Shown: in pieces, positions 10,501 to 18,328 of the stretch
How positions within the stretch are numbered: the stretch's first letter is position 1
How the letters are laid out: every line of letters begins with the position of its first letter
Origin: Lactarius indigo
Lineage: Eukaryota > Basidiomycota > Agaricomycetes > Russulales > Russulaceae
Assembly: GCA_025766275.1 (NCBI GenBank)
Contig: JAFKAC010000268.1
Coordinates: 1-38,356, forward strand
Reading direction: 5' to 3'
DNA length: 38,356 nucleotides
The notes under the pieces: generated by a model
What the model saw: only the letters and a program-made list of their open reading frames with translations
The model's database searches: none
Told to the model about the DNA's origin: nothing
Position numbers and translations under genes: made by a program

Positions 10501-12149
10501 GCGTTCCGCTGCGCCGTCTTCCACAGACCCTCCTTGTACTTCGTGGCCCGCTCCTCCGTGAGGGCGCGTGCCTCGGCGCCAACTTCCGGCCAAATGCGGG
10601 CCAGCTCGAGGTTGAGGTATCGCTCCCTCGTCCATGTCTGGGCTTCAGCCTCCACTGAGGGCCAGCGCTCTTCAAGCGCCTGACCAACCCAAGTCTGGTA
10701 ATGGGCGGCAACATATCCCTTCGCAAACTCGCGCTTTTCAGCGATGAGTGCTCGGGCGTCGTCACCGCACTTCTCTAGGACGTAGTCCAGAGACAAGGAG
10801 CGGAGTGCCTCAGTTTTCGCTTTGGCCAGCTCCGTGTCCTTCCATTGCCTCCACTCGATCTCAGCTTCGTTGGCTGCCGCACGGCGGTAGTCGCTGCGCA
10901 CGGAGTCAAGGAAGTCCTCGCGCTCCGCTGCCGCGGCCGAGGCATCGTATTCCGCCTTCCACTGAACTTTAAGCTCCTCCACGTTAGTCAATGCCTGGCG
11001 CGCACGAACGACTTGGTCCTTTAGACGGTCGCCGTCGACTTCCAAGCGGGCCAGGAGCATCCTCAAGGCCTCATCCACTTCACGCCCCACCATCGACGTC
11101 AGGAGGTCCTGTTTCCACTCCTCGAGCTCTTGGTCAAGCTCCGAGTGGATCTGGTGCTTATACTCTAGGACCTCCATCTGCCTGATGTGGGTCCACTTCG
11201 CCTCCTCGTCCATGACCCGGTTGCCAGTGGCCGTCAGCTCACTGGTCAACTGCGCAACGAGTTCCTTTATAAGGCCAAGCTGCGTCTCGGGGACGGGGAA
11301 CGCCTCGTCGACATGGAACCGGTCATCACACGGCTCCAAAGGGAACGTACTTTGTTTGAAAAAGGCGGTGCTGTCCAAAATGCCAGCAATCATGGAGGAC
11401 AGAAGAATAGTCACTCCGCGAAGCCAAGCATTCGAGCTCAACGCCCTTTCGTCTTGCTGGTTGGGTGGGCCAATGCCCAGAGTGAGAGCAGCGCTCACAA
11501 GGTCGAACGCGTGCGTGAGGTTCTCACCCCGACCGGCCAGCAGGCCACGCGGAAGGGGGAGGATCGGCTCATGACGCACGTAGTCTGCATAGCCGATACG
11601 CTGAGCATTGAGCTCGCGGCGATGGCGTTCAGCCCAAGCCATAAGCGTGTTCGGTGCAGGTTCATCAGGGATCTGGGACGGGCGGACCGTGGCGACCTGC
11701 CGCAGCTCATCCAGGATGGCGCGGGCTGTTCGCATTTGCGAGGTCTCCCAGTATGCCTCCGGCGCAGGCGGCGGGGTGGGTGTGGGGCCAGTCGGGGCGA
11801 CGTGTGCGCCCGACATGTGGTCCGCACCGTCTGCATGTCCAGCGTCTGAGACGACTGGCGCAGGCAGGGGTGGCACATCCACCTCCGGCGCCAACGGGCC
11901 TTCGAGGAAGGTCGTCTGCGCTGCGGGGGTCGGGGTCGGTGTGGAGGAGGAGGTGCTGTCGCCGTCGCTAGCCGGGGCCAGGTCTGGAGCACCACTCGCT
12001 TCTCGAAACGTGATGGAGGGGCGTCTACTGAGGGGGGGAACAACGGACCCGGAGCGACGCGTGACACGACGCAAAGCCCTCCCAGCAGCTGCCGCCTCAC
12101 GGGGCGTGATCAACTCCACGCTGTCACTGCTAATGGAAATGGGTGCCTC
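7560..12149 (-). CDS. LINE ORF1: long gag-like RNA-binding protein with zinc knuckles
   Basis: The frame is open from just after a TGA at 12150-12152 to the TGA at 7560-7562, about 1529 codons. The residue at 12119 is GTG, not ATG; the first in-frame ATG is at 11816, about 111 codons in, so initiation is unclear (readthrough from ORF0, or a start at 11816). Residue numbers here count from 12119. The protein has a Pro/Ala-rich N terminus, a Glu/Lys/Trp-rich probably coiled-coil region (about 285-560), a long Pro/Ser-rich linker, a globular region (about 930-1120) in the position of the LINE gag RNA-binding fold, three Cys/His knuckles from about 1133 (CARCFEMGH, CVRCGGAH, CILCKKIGH) and a disordered tail. 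It probably binds element RNA as a ribonucleoprotein. About 1.5 thousand residues is much longer than a typical LINE ORF1. Confidence 0.85.
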   Translation of the reverse strand, partial: EAPISISSDSVELITPREAAAAGRALRRVTRRSGSVVPPLSRRPSITFREASGAPDLAPASDGDSTSSSTPTPTPAAQTTFLEGPLAPEVDVPPLPAPVVSDAGHADGADHMSGAHVAPTGPTPTPPPAPEAYWETSQMRTARAILDELRQVATVRPSQIPDEPAPNTLMAWAERHRRELNAQRIGYADYVRHEPILPLPRGLLAGRGENLTHAFDLVSAALTLGIGPPNQQDERALSSNAWLRGVTILLSSMIAGILDSTAFFKQSTFPLEPCDDRFHVDEAFPVPETQLGLIKELVAQLTSELTATGNRVMDEEAKWTHIRQMEVLEYKHQIHSELDQELEEWKQDLLTSMVGREVDEALRMLLARLEVDGDRLKDQVVRARQALTNVEELKVQWKAEYDASAAAAEREDFLDSVRSDYRRAAANEAEIEWRQWKDTELAKAKTEALRSLSLDYVLEKCGDDARALIAEKREFAKGYVAAHYQTWVGQALEERWPSVEAEAQTWTRERYLNLELARIWPEVGAEARALTEERATKYKEGLWKTAQRNADADHREEQAIAALKQKKKSPKSKTGKQAVEAARGRSPAPLSGSKRNAEGVARPASVAPAAPAAFTPVEMDMPMSLEEVAPAPATGSVTAAVAAAALDMDPAYDPGYTSSVEDLYLGPPVTPVTSGAQHVDVRGADRPEMVAPLQINEEVAKARGAASSMHNPANAMEDDPSTPRGQDRAVEEPMSQESRIISAVRELLAPLAARVEHLADTVRAVDLHTRPGPHPLPARPADLPAAREESLVPSPEVPRVDSPPAPESALAAPSDTPSPESAEQRKEGSSPTDPLPSPPRRTRNRGRGRGQSSKPPPPMQLGAAPPAPQTPAPSVPPGAPAKSGVGAGSRTAAANDGFISVGRRGPSYSVVTAKAISQQAKSNPLVKAHAGAQGRTPGGKLKSTHPPASRSVTRVVVVRYGGLEDETAEKALRATNPGHIVQQVRTAIERQTSNPIRLLSGAWSKEVAKTGNFVYTITGKVPMERVLSFSKYLCQPFPGSTIIPTEGWCWAQLRDVLVASPEGVLYDEDDLCDELTRNPAFQNATFVHRPHWMTDVTKIKGATSTVVLAYIDEDKSVTKAAIDAGISMFSYGVKFVFTGDSPHPKQCARCFEMGHVLNSPACKWNGKNRCVRCGGAHHIEDHDFECTGPHKVTGICDCKFPCILCKKIGHNARSPRQCPVRGDFPPLRRVPKVNAPSAPPPAPRSILKHPTEPEMPSPPARVDDGPADISPPADVNLFDDEALAALASVPSRPPSPPAPVAPTRPRACMVTRATDTARANELPAERAAKRSRAYSPTSVQGPLTPAFPTTRADSRIAQTGAATASLADAPRMVKDNNGGPGAGLRPESVAERIRDMFPGPTGTLHHSTSEQVAAATARLRQMATEARTAEIIVTVGGVRYLAPFDDLCPRFHALRDEEGSYLLAVAHDEPVLGVNPGTIAAYEALALSSRAFGGHDLLGQPLSEPLAPTAITMASKPIFPPCVTSPLEQ

Positions 12150-12986
12150 TCACCGCCCACGCCCATCAGAGGAAGAAGAGGAGGAAGCAGGAACCTCAGG
12201 GGCTGCACCGATCGCCTCCGCCAGAGCAGGGGCAAAAGGGCGACCACCATTGGCCTGCCACGAAGAGATCGCCTCACGCGCGGAAGCAGCGTGGACGGAG
12301 TGTTTGGTAATATCCTCCCGGAGTCGTGTGAGACGCGTTGCGAAGGCGTGTTCAACGGCAGCCAAGAGAAGGTCAGACGGGTGATGTCTGATGAGGAATT
12401 CGGTGACAGTAACACTGGGGACACGGTGCATCCAGCAGGCGAGATCCCACACAGTGGGGTCGCCCACCCGGTTGACCGAGTAGTCCCGTTGGAGGTGATC
12501 AAGCGACTCCGGGGGGGCGCGGCCACACTCGTCCATCCAGAGACGGTGAACGGTGCGTGCTTCCCTGTCGAACGCGGTGTCGGGGGTGGGAGAAGGAGAG
12601 GACGCCGCCCGCAGGACCAAGACCGGCACTGCAGGGGTCGGCGGGGTGGGATTCCAGATTTCAGGGTCCAGGTTATCCGAGACAGGGTCACCGGTGAGGA
12701 CCAGGGCAGGTTCAATTGGTAAAGCTGGAGCCGAAGTATTCAGGCTCGCAGGGGTGTTGTTAGGGACAGCCGGGGGGTCGGCGGGGGTGAGAGGAGCGAC
12801 CGAAGTATTCAAGTCGCCCGCTGGGAGTGGGGCTTCGGGTGTGGGTACGTATTGCTCGCCAACGACTGCCTCCATAGCCATTTGGTCGAGCGCGGTGTGG
12901 AAAAGTGGGAGAGGCATGGCCTCATGTAAGGTTGGGGAGGGGGACTGCTCCCGCAGAGCGGCGAAACGATTCGAGGACTGCTCCAT
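12150..12986 (-). CDS. LINE ORF0: 278-residue Pro-rich protein of unknown function
   Basis: ATG at 12986 (MEQSSNRFAALREQ) opens 278 codons ending in TGA at 12150-12152, with the C terminus SSSSSSDGRGR. The first half is rich in Pro, Ala and Thr and looks disordered; the second half, around residues 140-250, is more globular (HRLWMDECGRAPPESLDHL, then VWDLACWMHRVPSVTV). I recognise no domain. It is in the same reading frame as ORF1 (12986 and 12119 differ by 867, a multiple of 3), with only the UGA between them, so it could be the N-terminal part of one gag of about 1800 residues, interrupted by a nonsense codon or programmed readthrough, or a separate first protein. Confidence 0.7.
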   Translation of the reverse strand: MEQSSNRFAALREQSPSPTLHEAMPLPLFHTALDQMAMEAVVGEQYVPTPEAPLPAGDLNTSVAPLTPADPPAVPNNTPASLNTSAPALPIEPALVLTGDPVSDNLDPEIWNPTPPTPAVPVLVLRAASSPSPTPDTAFDREARTVHRLWMDECGRAPPESLDHLQRDYSVNRVGDPTVWDLACWMHRVPSVTVTEFLIRHHPSDLLLAAVEHAFATRLTRLREDITKHSVHAASAREAISSWQANGGRPFAPALAEAIGAAPEVPASSSSSSDGRGR

Positions 12987-13114
12987 AGAGCTCTAGGCAA
13001 CGTCGACGGTCGCGAGGACACCAGGCGGGTTCGTCAACGGGGGATATATTCGCAAAAATGTAAACGAGTACCAACACCCAAAAGAGAAGGTGGCGGTATG
13101 AGAAGAAGGAGGTT
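12987..13114 (-). promoter_or_regulatory. LINE 5' leader, site of the presumed internal promoter
   Basis: This is the 128 nt between the 5' target site duplication and the ORF0 start codon. LINEs of this kind must carry their promoter downstream of their own start site; I see no specific motif. The intact junction with the duplication shows the copy is not 5'-truncated. Confidence 0.35.
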
Positions 13115-13130
13115 GCAATGTTCTCGTCTT
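13115..13130. repeat. Target site duplication, copy next to LINE 5' end
   Basis: The sequence gcaatgttctcgtctt is identical to 3198-3213. Removing 3214-13130 joins 3213 to 13131 and gives the pre-insertion site. Confidence 0.93.
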
Positions 13131-13650
13131 GTTCCAAGCTTTTCACACCCAGTGCTGGTTATTGTGCTTGGCTGTTATGCTATGCATTAAATATCACATA
13201 GGCGACCTCATACGACTGTCCACTCGAACAGGCACAAAAGACTACGAGAAGCCTAACAGCCTGAGCAGTGGTAATAATTAAGACGCTGCTTGTTCTGCTT
13301 AACCTGGAGCCAAAGCTACATACCACGACAATTTGTGGGTCTTCATGCTTGCCTGTCGAGTGATACATGCAAGACCAAGTAGAGGTCAGTCCCGATCAAT
13401 TTCTGCACTGAGGACAAAACGATCAAGCTCACCAGGTACACTCACGGCTTGTTCCGAAGTTTTGATGTACATTGGGTAGGCGGTTTCCAGCGTCACATCG
13501 GCAGCCCACAGACAAGACCTGGGTGTAACCGCAAGAAGCCCGAGGGTAGTCGAGAGTGTACGATTAGTTAAGCTATGCCATTGGTTCTATTCTACTGGTA
13601 CAGAATCCGTAGCCGCTAATACCGTGAAAATCATATGAAGATCATATCCA
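13131..13650. other. Intergenic DNA, displaced upstream region of the Bbc1-like gene
   Basis: I see no coding or RNA signal here. Before the LINE inserted, this DNA lay directly upstream of the gene starting at 3036, so its promoter elements may be here, now about 10 kb away. Confidence 0.4.
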
Positions 13651-13988
13651 TCAATCTAACTCTTCAAGAGAGCGCAGGTCGCGGAGAGCTGCTACCAACT
13701 CGCGGCGGTACTTGCGAGCGACTAGTTCTTGGTTAGCTCGTGCCTCAAGTATCTCGAGCATATCGCGGCGGCTTGTGGACCTACAGAGAACGGATGGTAA
13801 GGACCTAGTAGATTATGCAAAGTACAGAGCTCCTACTGGTTCTGACTTTTACTAATTTCGTTGAACAGGCCCGAGACTGCGCCAGAAGCCAGGAGGCTGA
13901 AAGCAGTGCCAATGAGACTACCCGCGGCGGTCTCCCCAAGACTGGTTGGTGGGGCAGGTTCCGCAGCAGCACGCTCTTGGCTGTACAT
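13651..13988 (-). CDS. Small two-exon hypothetical protein, about 83 residues
   Basis: The ATG at 13988 has an in-frame stop two codons upstream. Exon 1 reads MYSQERAAAEPAPP, then a hydrophobic small-residue stretch (GSLIGTAFSLLASGAVSGL, about 22-40) that could be a membrane helix. The second part, ending at 13651, is strongly amphipathic and charged (RRDMLEILEARANQELVARK onward). Joining them in frame needs exons 13867-13988 and 13651-13780 with an 86-nt intron that has a weak GTTCAA donor. The better donor GTAAAA at 13852 gives another frame that soon stops. I do not recognise the family. The composition of both halves suggests a real gene, but the splice is uncertain and a frameshift is possible. 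Confidence 0.42.
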
Positions 13989-14727
13989 GTCTCAGTCAAC
14001 CGTGACCACACGAGTGCGACAAAGAAGAGGGGAATAGCACGTACAAAGAAGCGTCAGCACATGACGGAGCAACATGGGCCGTTAAACAGAGAACAGCAGC
14101 AGCAATAGCAGCAGTAGTGCGCATATTGGATTGAGAAATAGTGTGATTGGGTGTGAAAGGCGGCGTAAGATGTGCAAGGATGTGGTAACCAGTACCTTAG
14201 TGCAGAAAGAACGAAGGGCGAGCAAGAGCTAGCAGATACGAACTGTAGACTCAACCATTTTATACTGAGCACTAACGCGGCATCGTCACGCTCTCCGGCA
14301 ATCAATCGGGATCGGTGATCACGTTGACAGCAAGGTAATCATGCATATAATGGTCGTTGACAACCCCGTTAGTATGTGCTGGGCGTCTGTGATGCATCCA
14401 TGATCCGTAGCATCTACAGTTGCGGATATACTGTAACTTCACCTTTTGCTTTGTTATCCGTTAGATTTACTTGATACTTGAACATGACTTGGGACTTGGC
14501 AGAGCGGGCTCGGTAGCCTACTAGTGCCGGGATGTTTCCGGGATGGTGGACACCATCATCGCGACAATGACTACGAGTAAGCGATAACAGAGACGAGGAA
14601 ATTTTGATCGGTTACTAACCCTGGGTATTGATCACAGTGTTCCGAAAGGTTGGGTGCGCAGTCCCATCATCAGGTTGTACGCGAAGGCGTCCGGGTTGAG
14701 CAGGACCTCATCCACTGCAGCGATTCG
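13989..14727. other. Intergenic, no gene seen
   Basis: There is no convincing open frame. A short CAG-like microsatellite lies at about 14094-14115. Confidence 0.5.
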
Positions 14728-15057
14728 CTACTGGCAGTTACAGTAGTATGATCTGCTTGATGTTCTGCAGAACCACACAGCAAGGCATGACGCACAGCCC
14801 ACAGGACCAGGCGGATGCGCGCGTAAGTGCTCCTTTACATCAATGACACGCGGTCCAGAAGCTGCGTGATTGCCAACTAGAGTGAAGGAGTTGTGAAGGG
14901 CATGGGCTACCAAAGACGATGCTGTAATACAGTTGTACCCTGCACGTCCCATTACAGCAAGAACACGGAAACAAAAGCCGAGTTTGTCGACTTCCGCGGG
15001 GATCTGGGCTTCAAATGGCTTTGAGGCTCTTATCATGACGAAATGGTTCGAAAACAT
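14728..15057 (-). CDS. Doubtful hypothetical protein, 109 residues
   Basis: An ATG at 15057 starts an uninterrupted 109-codon frame with mixed hydrophobic and basic composition (for example LGFCFRVLAVMGRAGY near residue 27) and a Cys-rich end. I recognise no family, see no intron signals and have no supporting neighbour. It lies downstream of, and in the same orientation as, the small gene at 15215-15735, so it could be its distal exon or 3' UTR. It is reported as possible only. Confidence 0.25.
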   Translation of the reverse strand: MFSNHFVMIRASKPFEAQIPAEVDKLGFCFRVLAVMGRAGYNCITASSLVAHALHNSFTLVGNHAASGPRVIDVKEHLRAHPPGPVGCASCLAVWFCRTSSRSYYCNCQ

Positions 15058-15214
15058 GGTCCGGAGAAATTGCGATTGTGACGCACGTCGTGGTATACAT
15101 CAGGGATCGATCAGGGTGGATGAACCCTTCACAACCCAGTGGTTAAGTCTTGGAATACAGGTACAAGTACAAACCAGTGTCAAAGTACAAGGGGAAACAA
15201 AAAAAAAAACTAAC

Positions 15215-15735
15215 TTAGAAGAACCGTGTGCGATTAAAGAAACTAGATACGGACTCTGTCACCGAAACACTGTCTCTAACGTCAATCCCCACTGTGTCGT
15301 GTTCTGCCAAGCTGTCTATCTCCACCGCCCAGGCGTGCTTTGCGATGTAGGATTTGAAGCTGATGTACTGTCCTCGATAATACCCGGGACGCATCACGTA
15401 GAATTGAATGCGGGAGGATGCGATACCCTGCAGCATATCTGGATACAGGTTCAAGACGTGTCTCTGTGCTCTCTGGATCCGTACTGTAACGTCAACATAC
15501 TGGCCCCGGTCGCAAACACGAAAGGACAGACCCTGTAACTTCGGATTTTGTAGGACCTAACTAGCTTGCCGTTGAGATTGAAGTACATCCTCTCCGAGAC
15601 TTGGCCCGTTGGGAGTTCTCGGGTGGAGTAGTAACTCTCCGCATAGGTACTGAGTGGGGAGCTGGAGGGAGCATAGGAGTAGGACCAAGTGGAGGGGGTC
15701 CTATACCGACCGCTGTAGGGGTCATACACTGACAT
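15215..15735 (-). CDS. Small hypothetical protein with an apparent frameshift near 15546
   Basis: ATG at 15735 begins a Tyr/Ser-rich N terminus (MSVYDPYSGRYRTPSTW) that continues to NLNGKLVRSYK; a second frame then carries on convincingly from LQGLSFRVCDRGQYVDVTV to VEIDSLAEHDTVGIDV and stops at 15215. The frames differ by one nucleotide. Three explanations fit: loss of one A in the AAAA run (plus-strand TTTT, 15546-15549); a 44-nt intron with a weak GTCTCG donor ending at TTAG; or a 68-nt intron from the same donor ending at TTACAG. Without an intron the product would be about 174 residues. I do not recognise the family. Both halves read like real protein with few rare residues, so I think this is a gene; whether it is intact is unclear. 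Confidence 0.5.
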
Positions 15736-18147
15736 GGATGGGGGAAACCGTAGTCGTAAGTGCCGTCGCACGATTCTTATAGGTGTCTCGTGGCATGTGC
15801 ACGCTGGAGCGACACCACAAATAGAGTAAGTGATCGTATCAGGCGCCTGTGCGTATACATGTGTATGTCCGAGCCCGGGAGCACGGCACTAACATCACAG
15901 GTCCCGGAACAGGAATAGGGAGTTTTTGTACGTCAGTGCGTTTTCATGAACAGGCGTATGGCTGCATCATGACGCAGTTGATCGAGTAGTGCCCTTGTCC
16001 GCATACCCTGCGGAGAAACACCGTGCCAAGCACCAGGGCTCGTTACACAACAAACGATTTGATCGTGGTAACATCTTACTTTGTTTGGCTCTAACATTAT
16101 TGTCCTCTGCGAACACCCGTTGTCCTCTGCAAGCCCCTCACCCTCACATTCCTATATTCTTTCAATATCTCCTACTGGAGGGCTTTTGACATTGCACTAA
16201 GTAAGTCTCGGCATCCGAAGGAGAGAAAGATCCCAATGCTCCGCTCCATTACGGCCCCAAGTTAATGGCGCTTCGCGCGTTTGACGTTCAACTCTCGTGG
16301 CGCCAAAGTCGCGAATGTAGACCCAAAGCCCGATGTGCCCACCCTCATGCGGCGTACTCGTATGGCCAAATTTCCCCATCATACAATAATCTCGTATGAT
16401 ACATCTGCTAATGAGTGTCACGCAAGGCCCGAGCACTCGACGGACCCTGCAGCGCCGAACACAGCCGGTGGTATGAGCCTGCGCCAAGTGGATCTCGATC
16501 AGGAATGAGCCCAAGAAGAGGGGAAGCAGGCAATTGAAGTTGTGGCGCAGTTTGGGCTGAGGTGGCGGCGTTTGGCCCGAAATGTCTTAATTCACAAAAA
16601 AACCGGGGCGCCGTTTAACCCAGGAGATACACCAACGATTTGGGAATGGAGCTAGCTCTCGAGCCAAGACGACACGAGTGTAAGCTCTCCCAAAGCGAGT
16701 CCCATCACACCCCTAAAGTAGTTTAGCAATGCGCGTGGTCCGAGTCTCAGGCCTCAGGGTGGATCACGTCTCAGCCAAGGTCTCAGAAAACCGACATTAA
16801 ATCAGTTCCTGCATTGCCTCGATGGCAAGATTTTAAAAAGCACTGCCTTGCATTACCCATACCGTACTTCTCGTGGTGTTCGAGTCGCGCTAGCTGGCGA
16901 GAAGATGTGGTTATGGATGTTCCGCATCGCTGATGTACTAGATATTTGGTCCCTATTCAAGCACCTTACACGTACTTGGGGTTGAAAAATGCTTATCCTG
17001 GTGAGCATGTCGGTATTACGGTGCACAGAATGTAAGTTGCCGAGTTCGAGGATCAGCTGTATAGTTGGAGATTGCGTAGCCTAGCCACAGTTCGTTGTCT
17101 TGGCACAGATATTCAGGTTCACCTTGGCTGGATTGGAAACCACTTTCGATCTAACTGCCTATTAGGCATCTTGGTACGTGCGCCCTGTACCACTTCCAGC
17201 TCACACATGTTCTCGGGCAGAAAGTAGGTTGTCGTACACGTGGATGTCATACACCTGTTTCTTGGCTCTGGACATTGATACACTACGCGCATGGGGCACC
17301 TCGCTCGGCTTTGGCTGATAGCCGGTAGTCACTTCGAAGGGTAATATGATGGATAGGGGAAAGTTGCCGAAGAGCTAACCCAGTCTATTTTTGATACTTC
17401 CTTGGGCAGTGCGCGAATCTCGTGTGTACTTGATGGGCACGCCTGATCAGAGTGCGGTATGCCTGCATCCCTGCAGAGGGGCGGGAGTTATGGCAGTGTT
17501 TGATTGATTTCCTCGTTGTTTCTGTGGGTTTCTTTCTGCCCAGGTCCAGGGTCACTCGCGGCTTGTGCACGCTTTTCAGGCTCCTTCCAGGCGCGACTTA
17601 GGCGCGTCGTCGTGTACGCGCTTACCACGTGTCTTCGGCGTTGGGCATGGGGTATTCACGGCTACGAGGGGTTCATCTAGGGTACGGGGAAGATCCTAAG
17701 GTGCACAGCAACCCACGGACGACCAGAGAGCTTTCAGAATACTTCGAGGCTTGGCTCAAATACGCCCTGAGGCCTGCTACGGCCCGGGGATCACATCCGA
17801 TAGGACGTTGCCGCCATTGGGGGGAACGCGTCCATCTGTCTTACTTGGTATGTCATCTGAAAATTATCTATCGGGGCGACTCTTTGTCGTTCAAGATAGG
17901 TAAATTCTGAACCTACGTTGTAACTTGTATTGTCTCAAAAGAGCCGGTACTCAATACTGTACTCCCGCCACGTCAGGATCTCGAGGCGGAGAAGTGGGAC
18001 ACAGGAATGGTTCGATGGTCGAATCGTCCGGCTAATTCCGAGTACACATAACGACAGGTTTGAGTGATTTGTTGATTCGACCAGTTGAGGGCGAAGAATT
18101 CGCTGGGCCAAGAATGATGAAGGCAGGTACCCAAAAAGGAAAAAGAT
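15736..18147. other. Long gene-poor stretch
   Basis: Over 2.4 kb I see no open frame with protein-like composition joined by plausible introns, no RNA gene and no repeat structure. Short frames on both strands look random. Degenerate transposon remnants cannot be excluded by eye. Confidence 0.5.
18133..18144 (-). terminator. RNA polymerase III terminator of tRNA-Ala
   Basis: On the minus strand two T5 runs lie at 18144-18140 and 18137-18133, starting 4 nt after the tRNA 3' end. A run of four or more T terminates Pol III. Confidence 0.75.
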
Positions 18148-18219
18148 TGGACGTTGAGGGGTTTGAACCCTCGACCTCACGCATGCAAAGCGTGCGCGCT
18201 ACCACTGTGCCAAACGCCC
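18148..18219 (-). tRNA. tRNA-Ala (anticodon UGC), intronless
   Basis: The 72-nt minus-strand sequence folds as a tRNA. The acceptor stem GGGCGTT pairs with AACGTCC and has a G3:U70 wobble, the identity element of tRNA-Ala; the discriminator base is A. The anticodon stem CACGC/GCGTG closes the loop TTTGCAT with anticodon TGC. The T arm contains GAGGGTTCAAACCCCTC. Box A (TGGCACAGTGG) and box B (GGTTCAAACCC) of the internal Pol III promoter are clear. It is divergent from NOP12, whose start codon is 109 bp away. Confidence 0.95.
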
Positions 18220-18328
18220 GTTGGTACAAGGTCCTCCCAGGTCGATAGAATGACTAATGTGGGATACTCGTCCATTTACGGCCCGGTGAACCTCGAAAAC
18301 ATGTCGCTCGGTCACTGCAGGTGCACAG

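Larger units (their letters stand above)
3214..13114 (-). mobile_element. Full-length Tad1/I-like non-LTR retrotransposon (LINE)
   Basis: The element reads on the minus strand. It has a 128-nt 5' leader (13114-12987), ORF0, ORF1, ORF2, a 279-nt 3' UTR (3519-3241) and an uninterrupted A tail. It is flanked by a perfect 16-bp direct repeat, the signature of target-primed reverse transcription. ORF2 has an APE-type endonuclease, a reverse transcriptase with YVDD, an RNase H-like region and a terminal Cys/His finger; ORF1 has three zinc knuckles. A C-terminal RNase H and a knuckle-bearing gag fit the Tad1/I group, the main fungal LINEs; the clade is inferred, not tested by phylogeny. The intact 1355-codon ORF2, clean tail and undecayed duplication suggest recent insertion. 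At about 9.9 kb it is long for a LINE, mostly because of ORF1. Confidence 0.93.

Noticed and set aside
12125..12151. 27-nt GT...AG segment spanning the ORF0 stop as an intron
   Set aside because: It would restore the frame, but it is well below the 45-nt minimum of the introns I could resolve in this window; kept only as an alternative in the finding.
3977..12384. Many plus-strand open frames of 60-270 codons across the LINE
   Set aside because: They are antisense shadows of high-GC ORF1 and ORF2; none has recognisable domains, and codon structure follows the minus strand.
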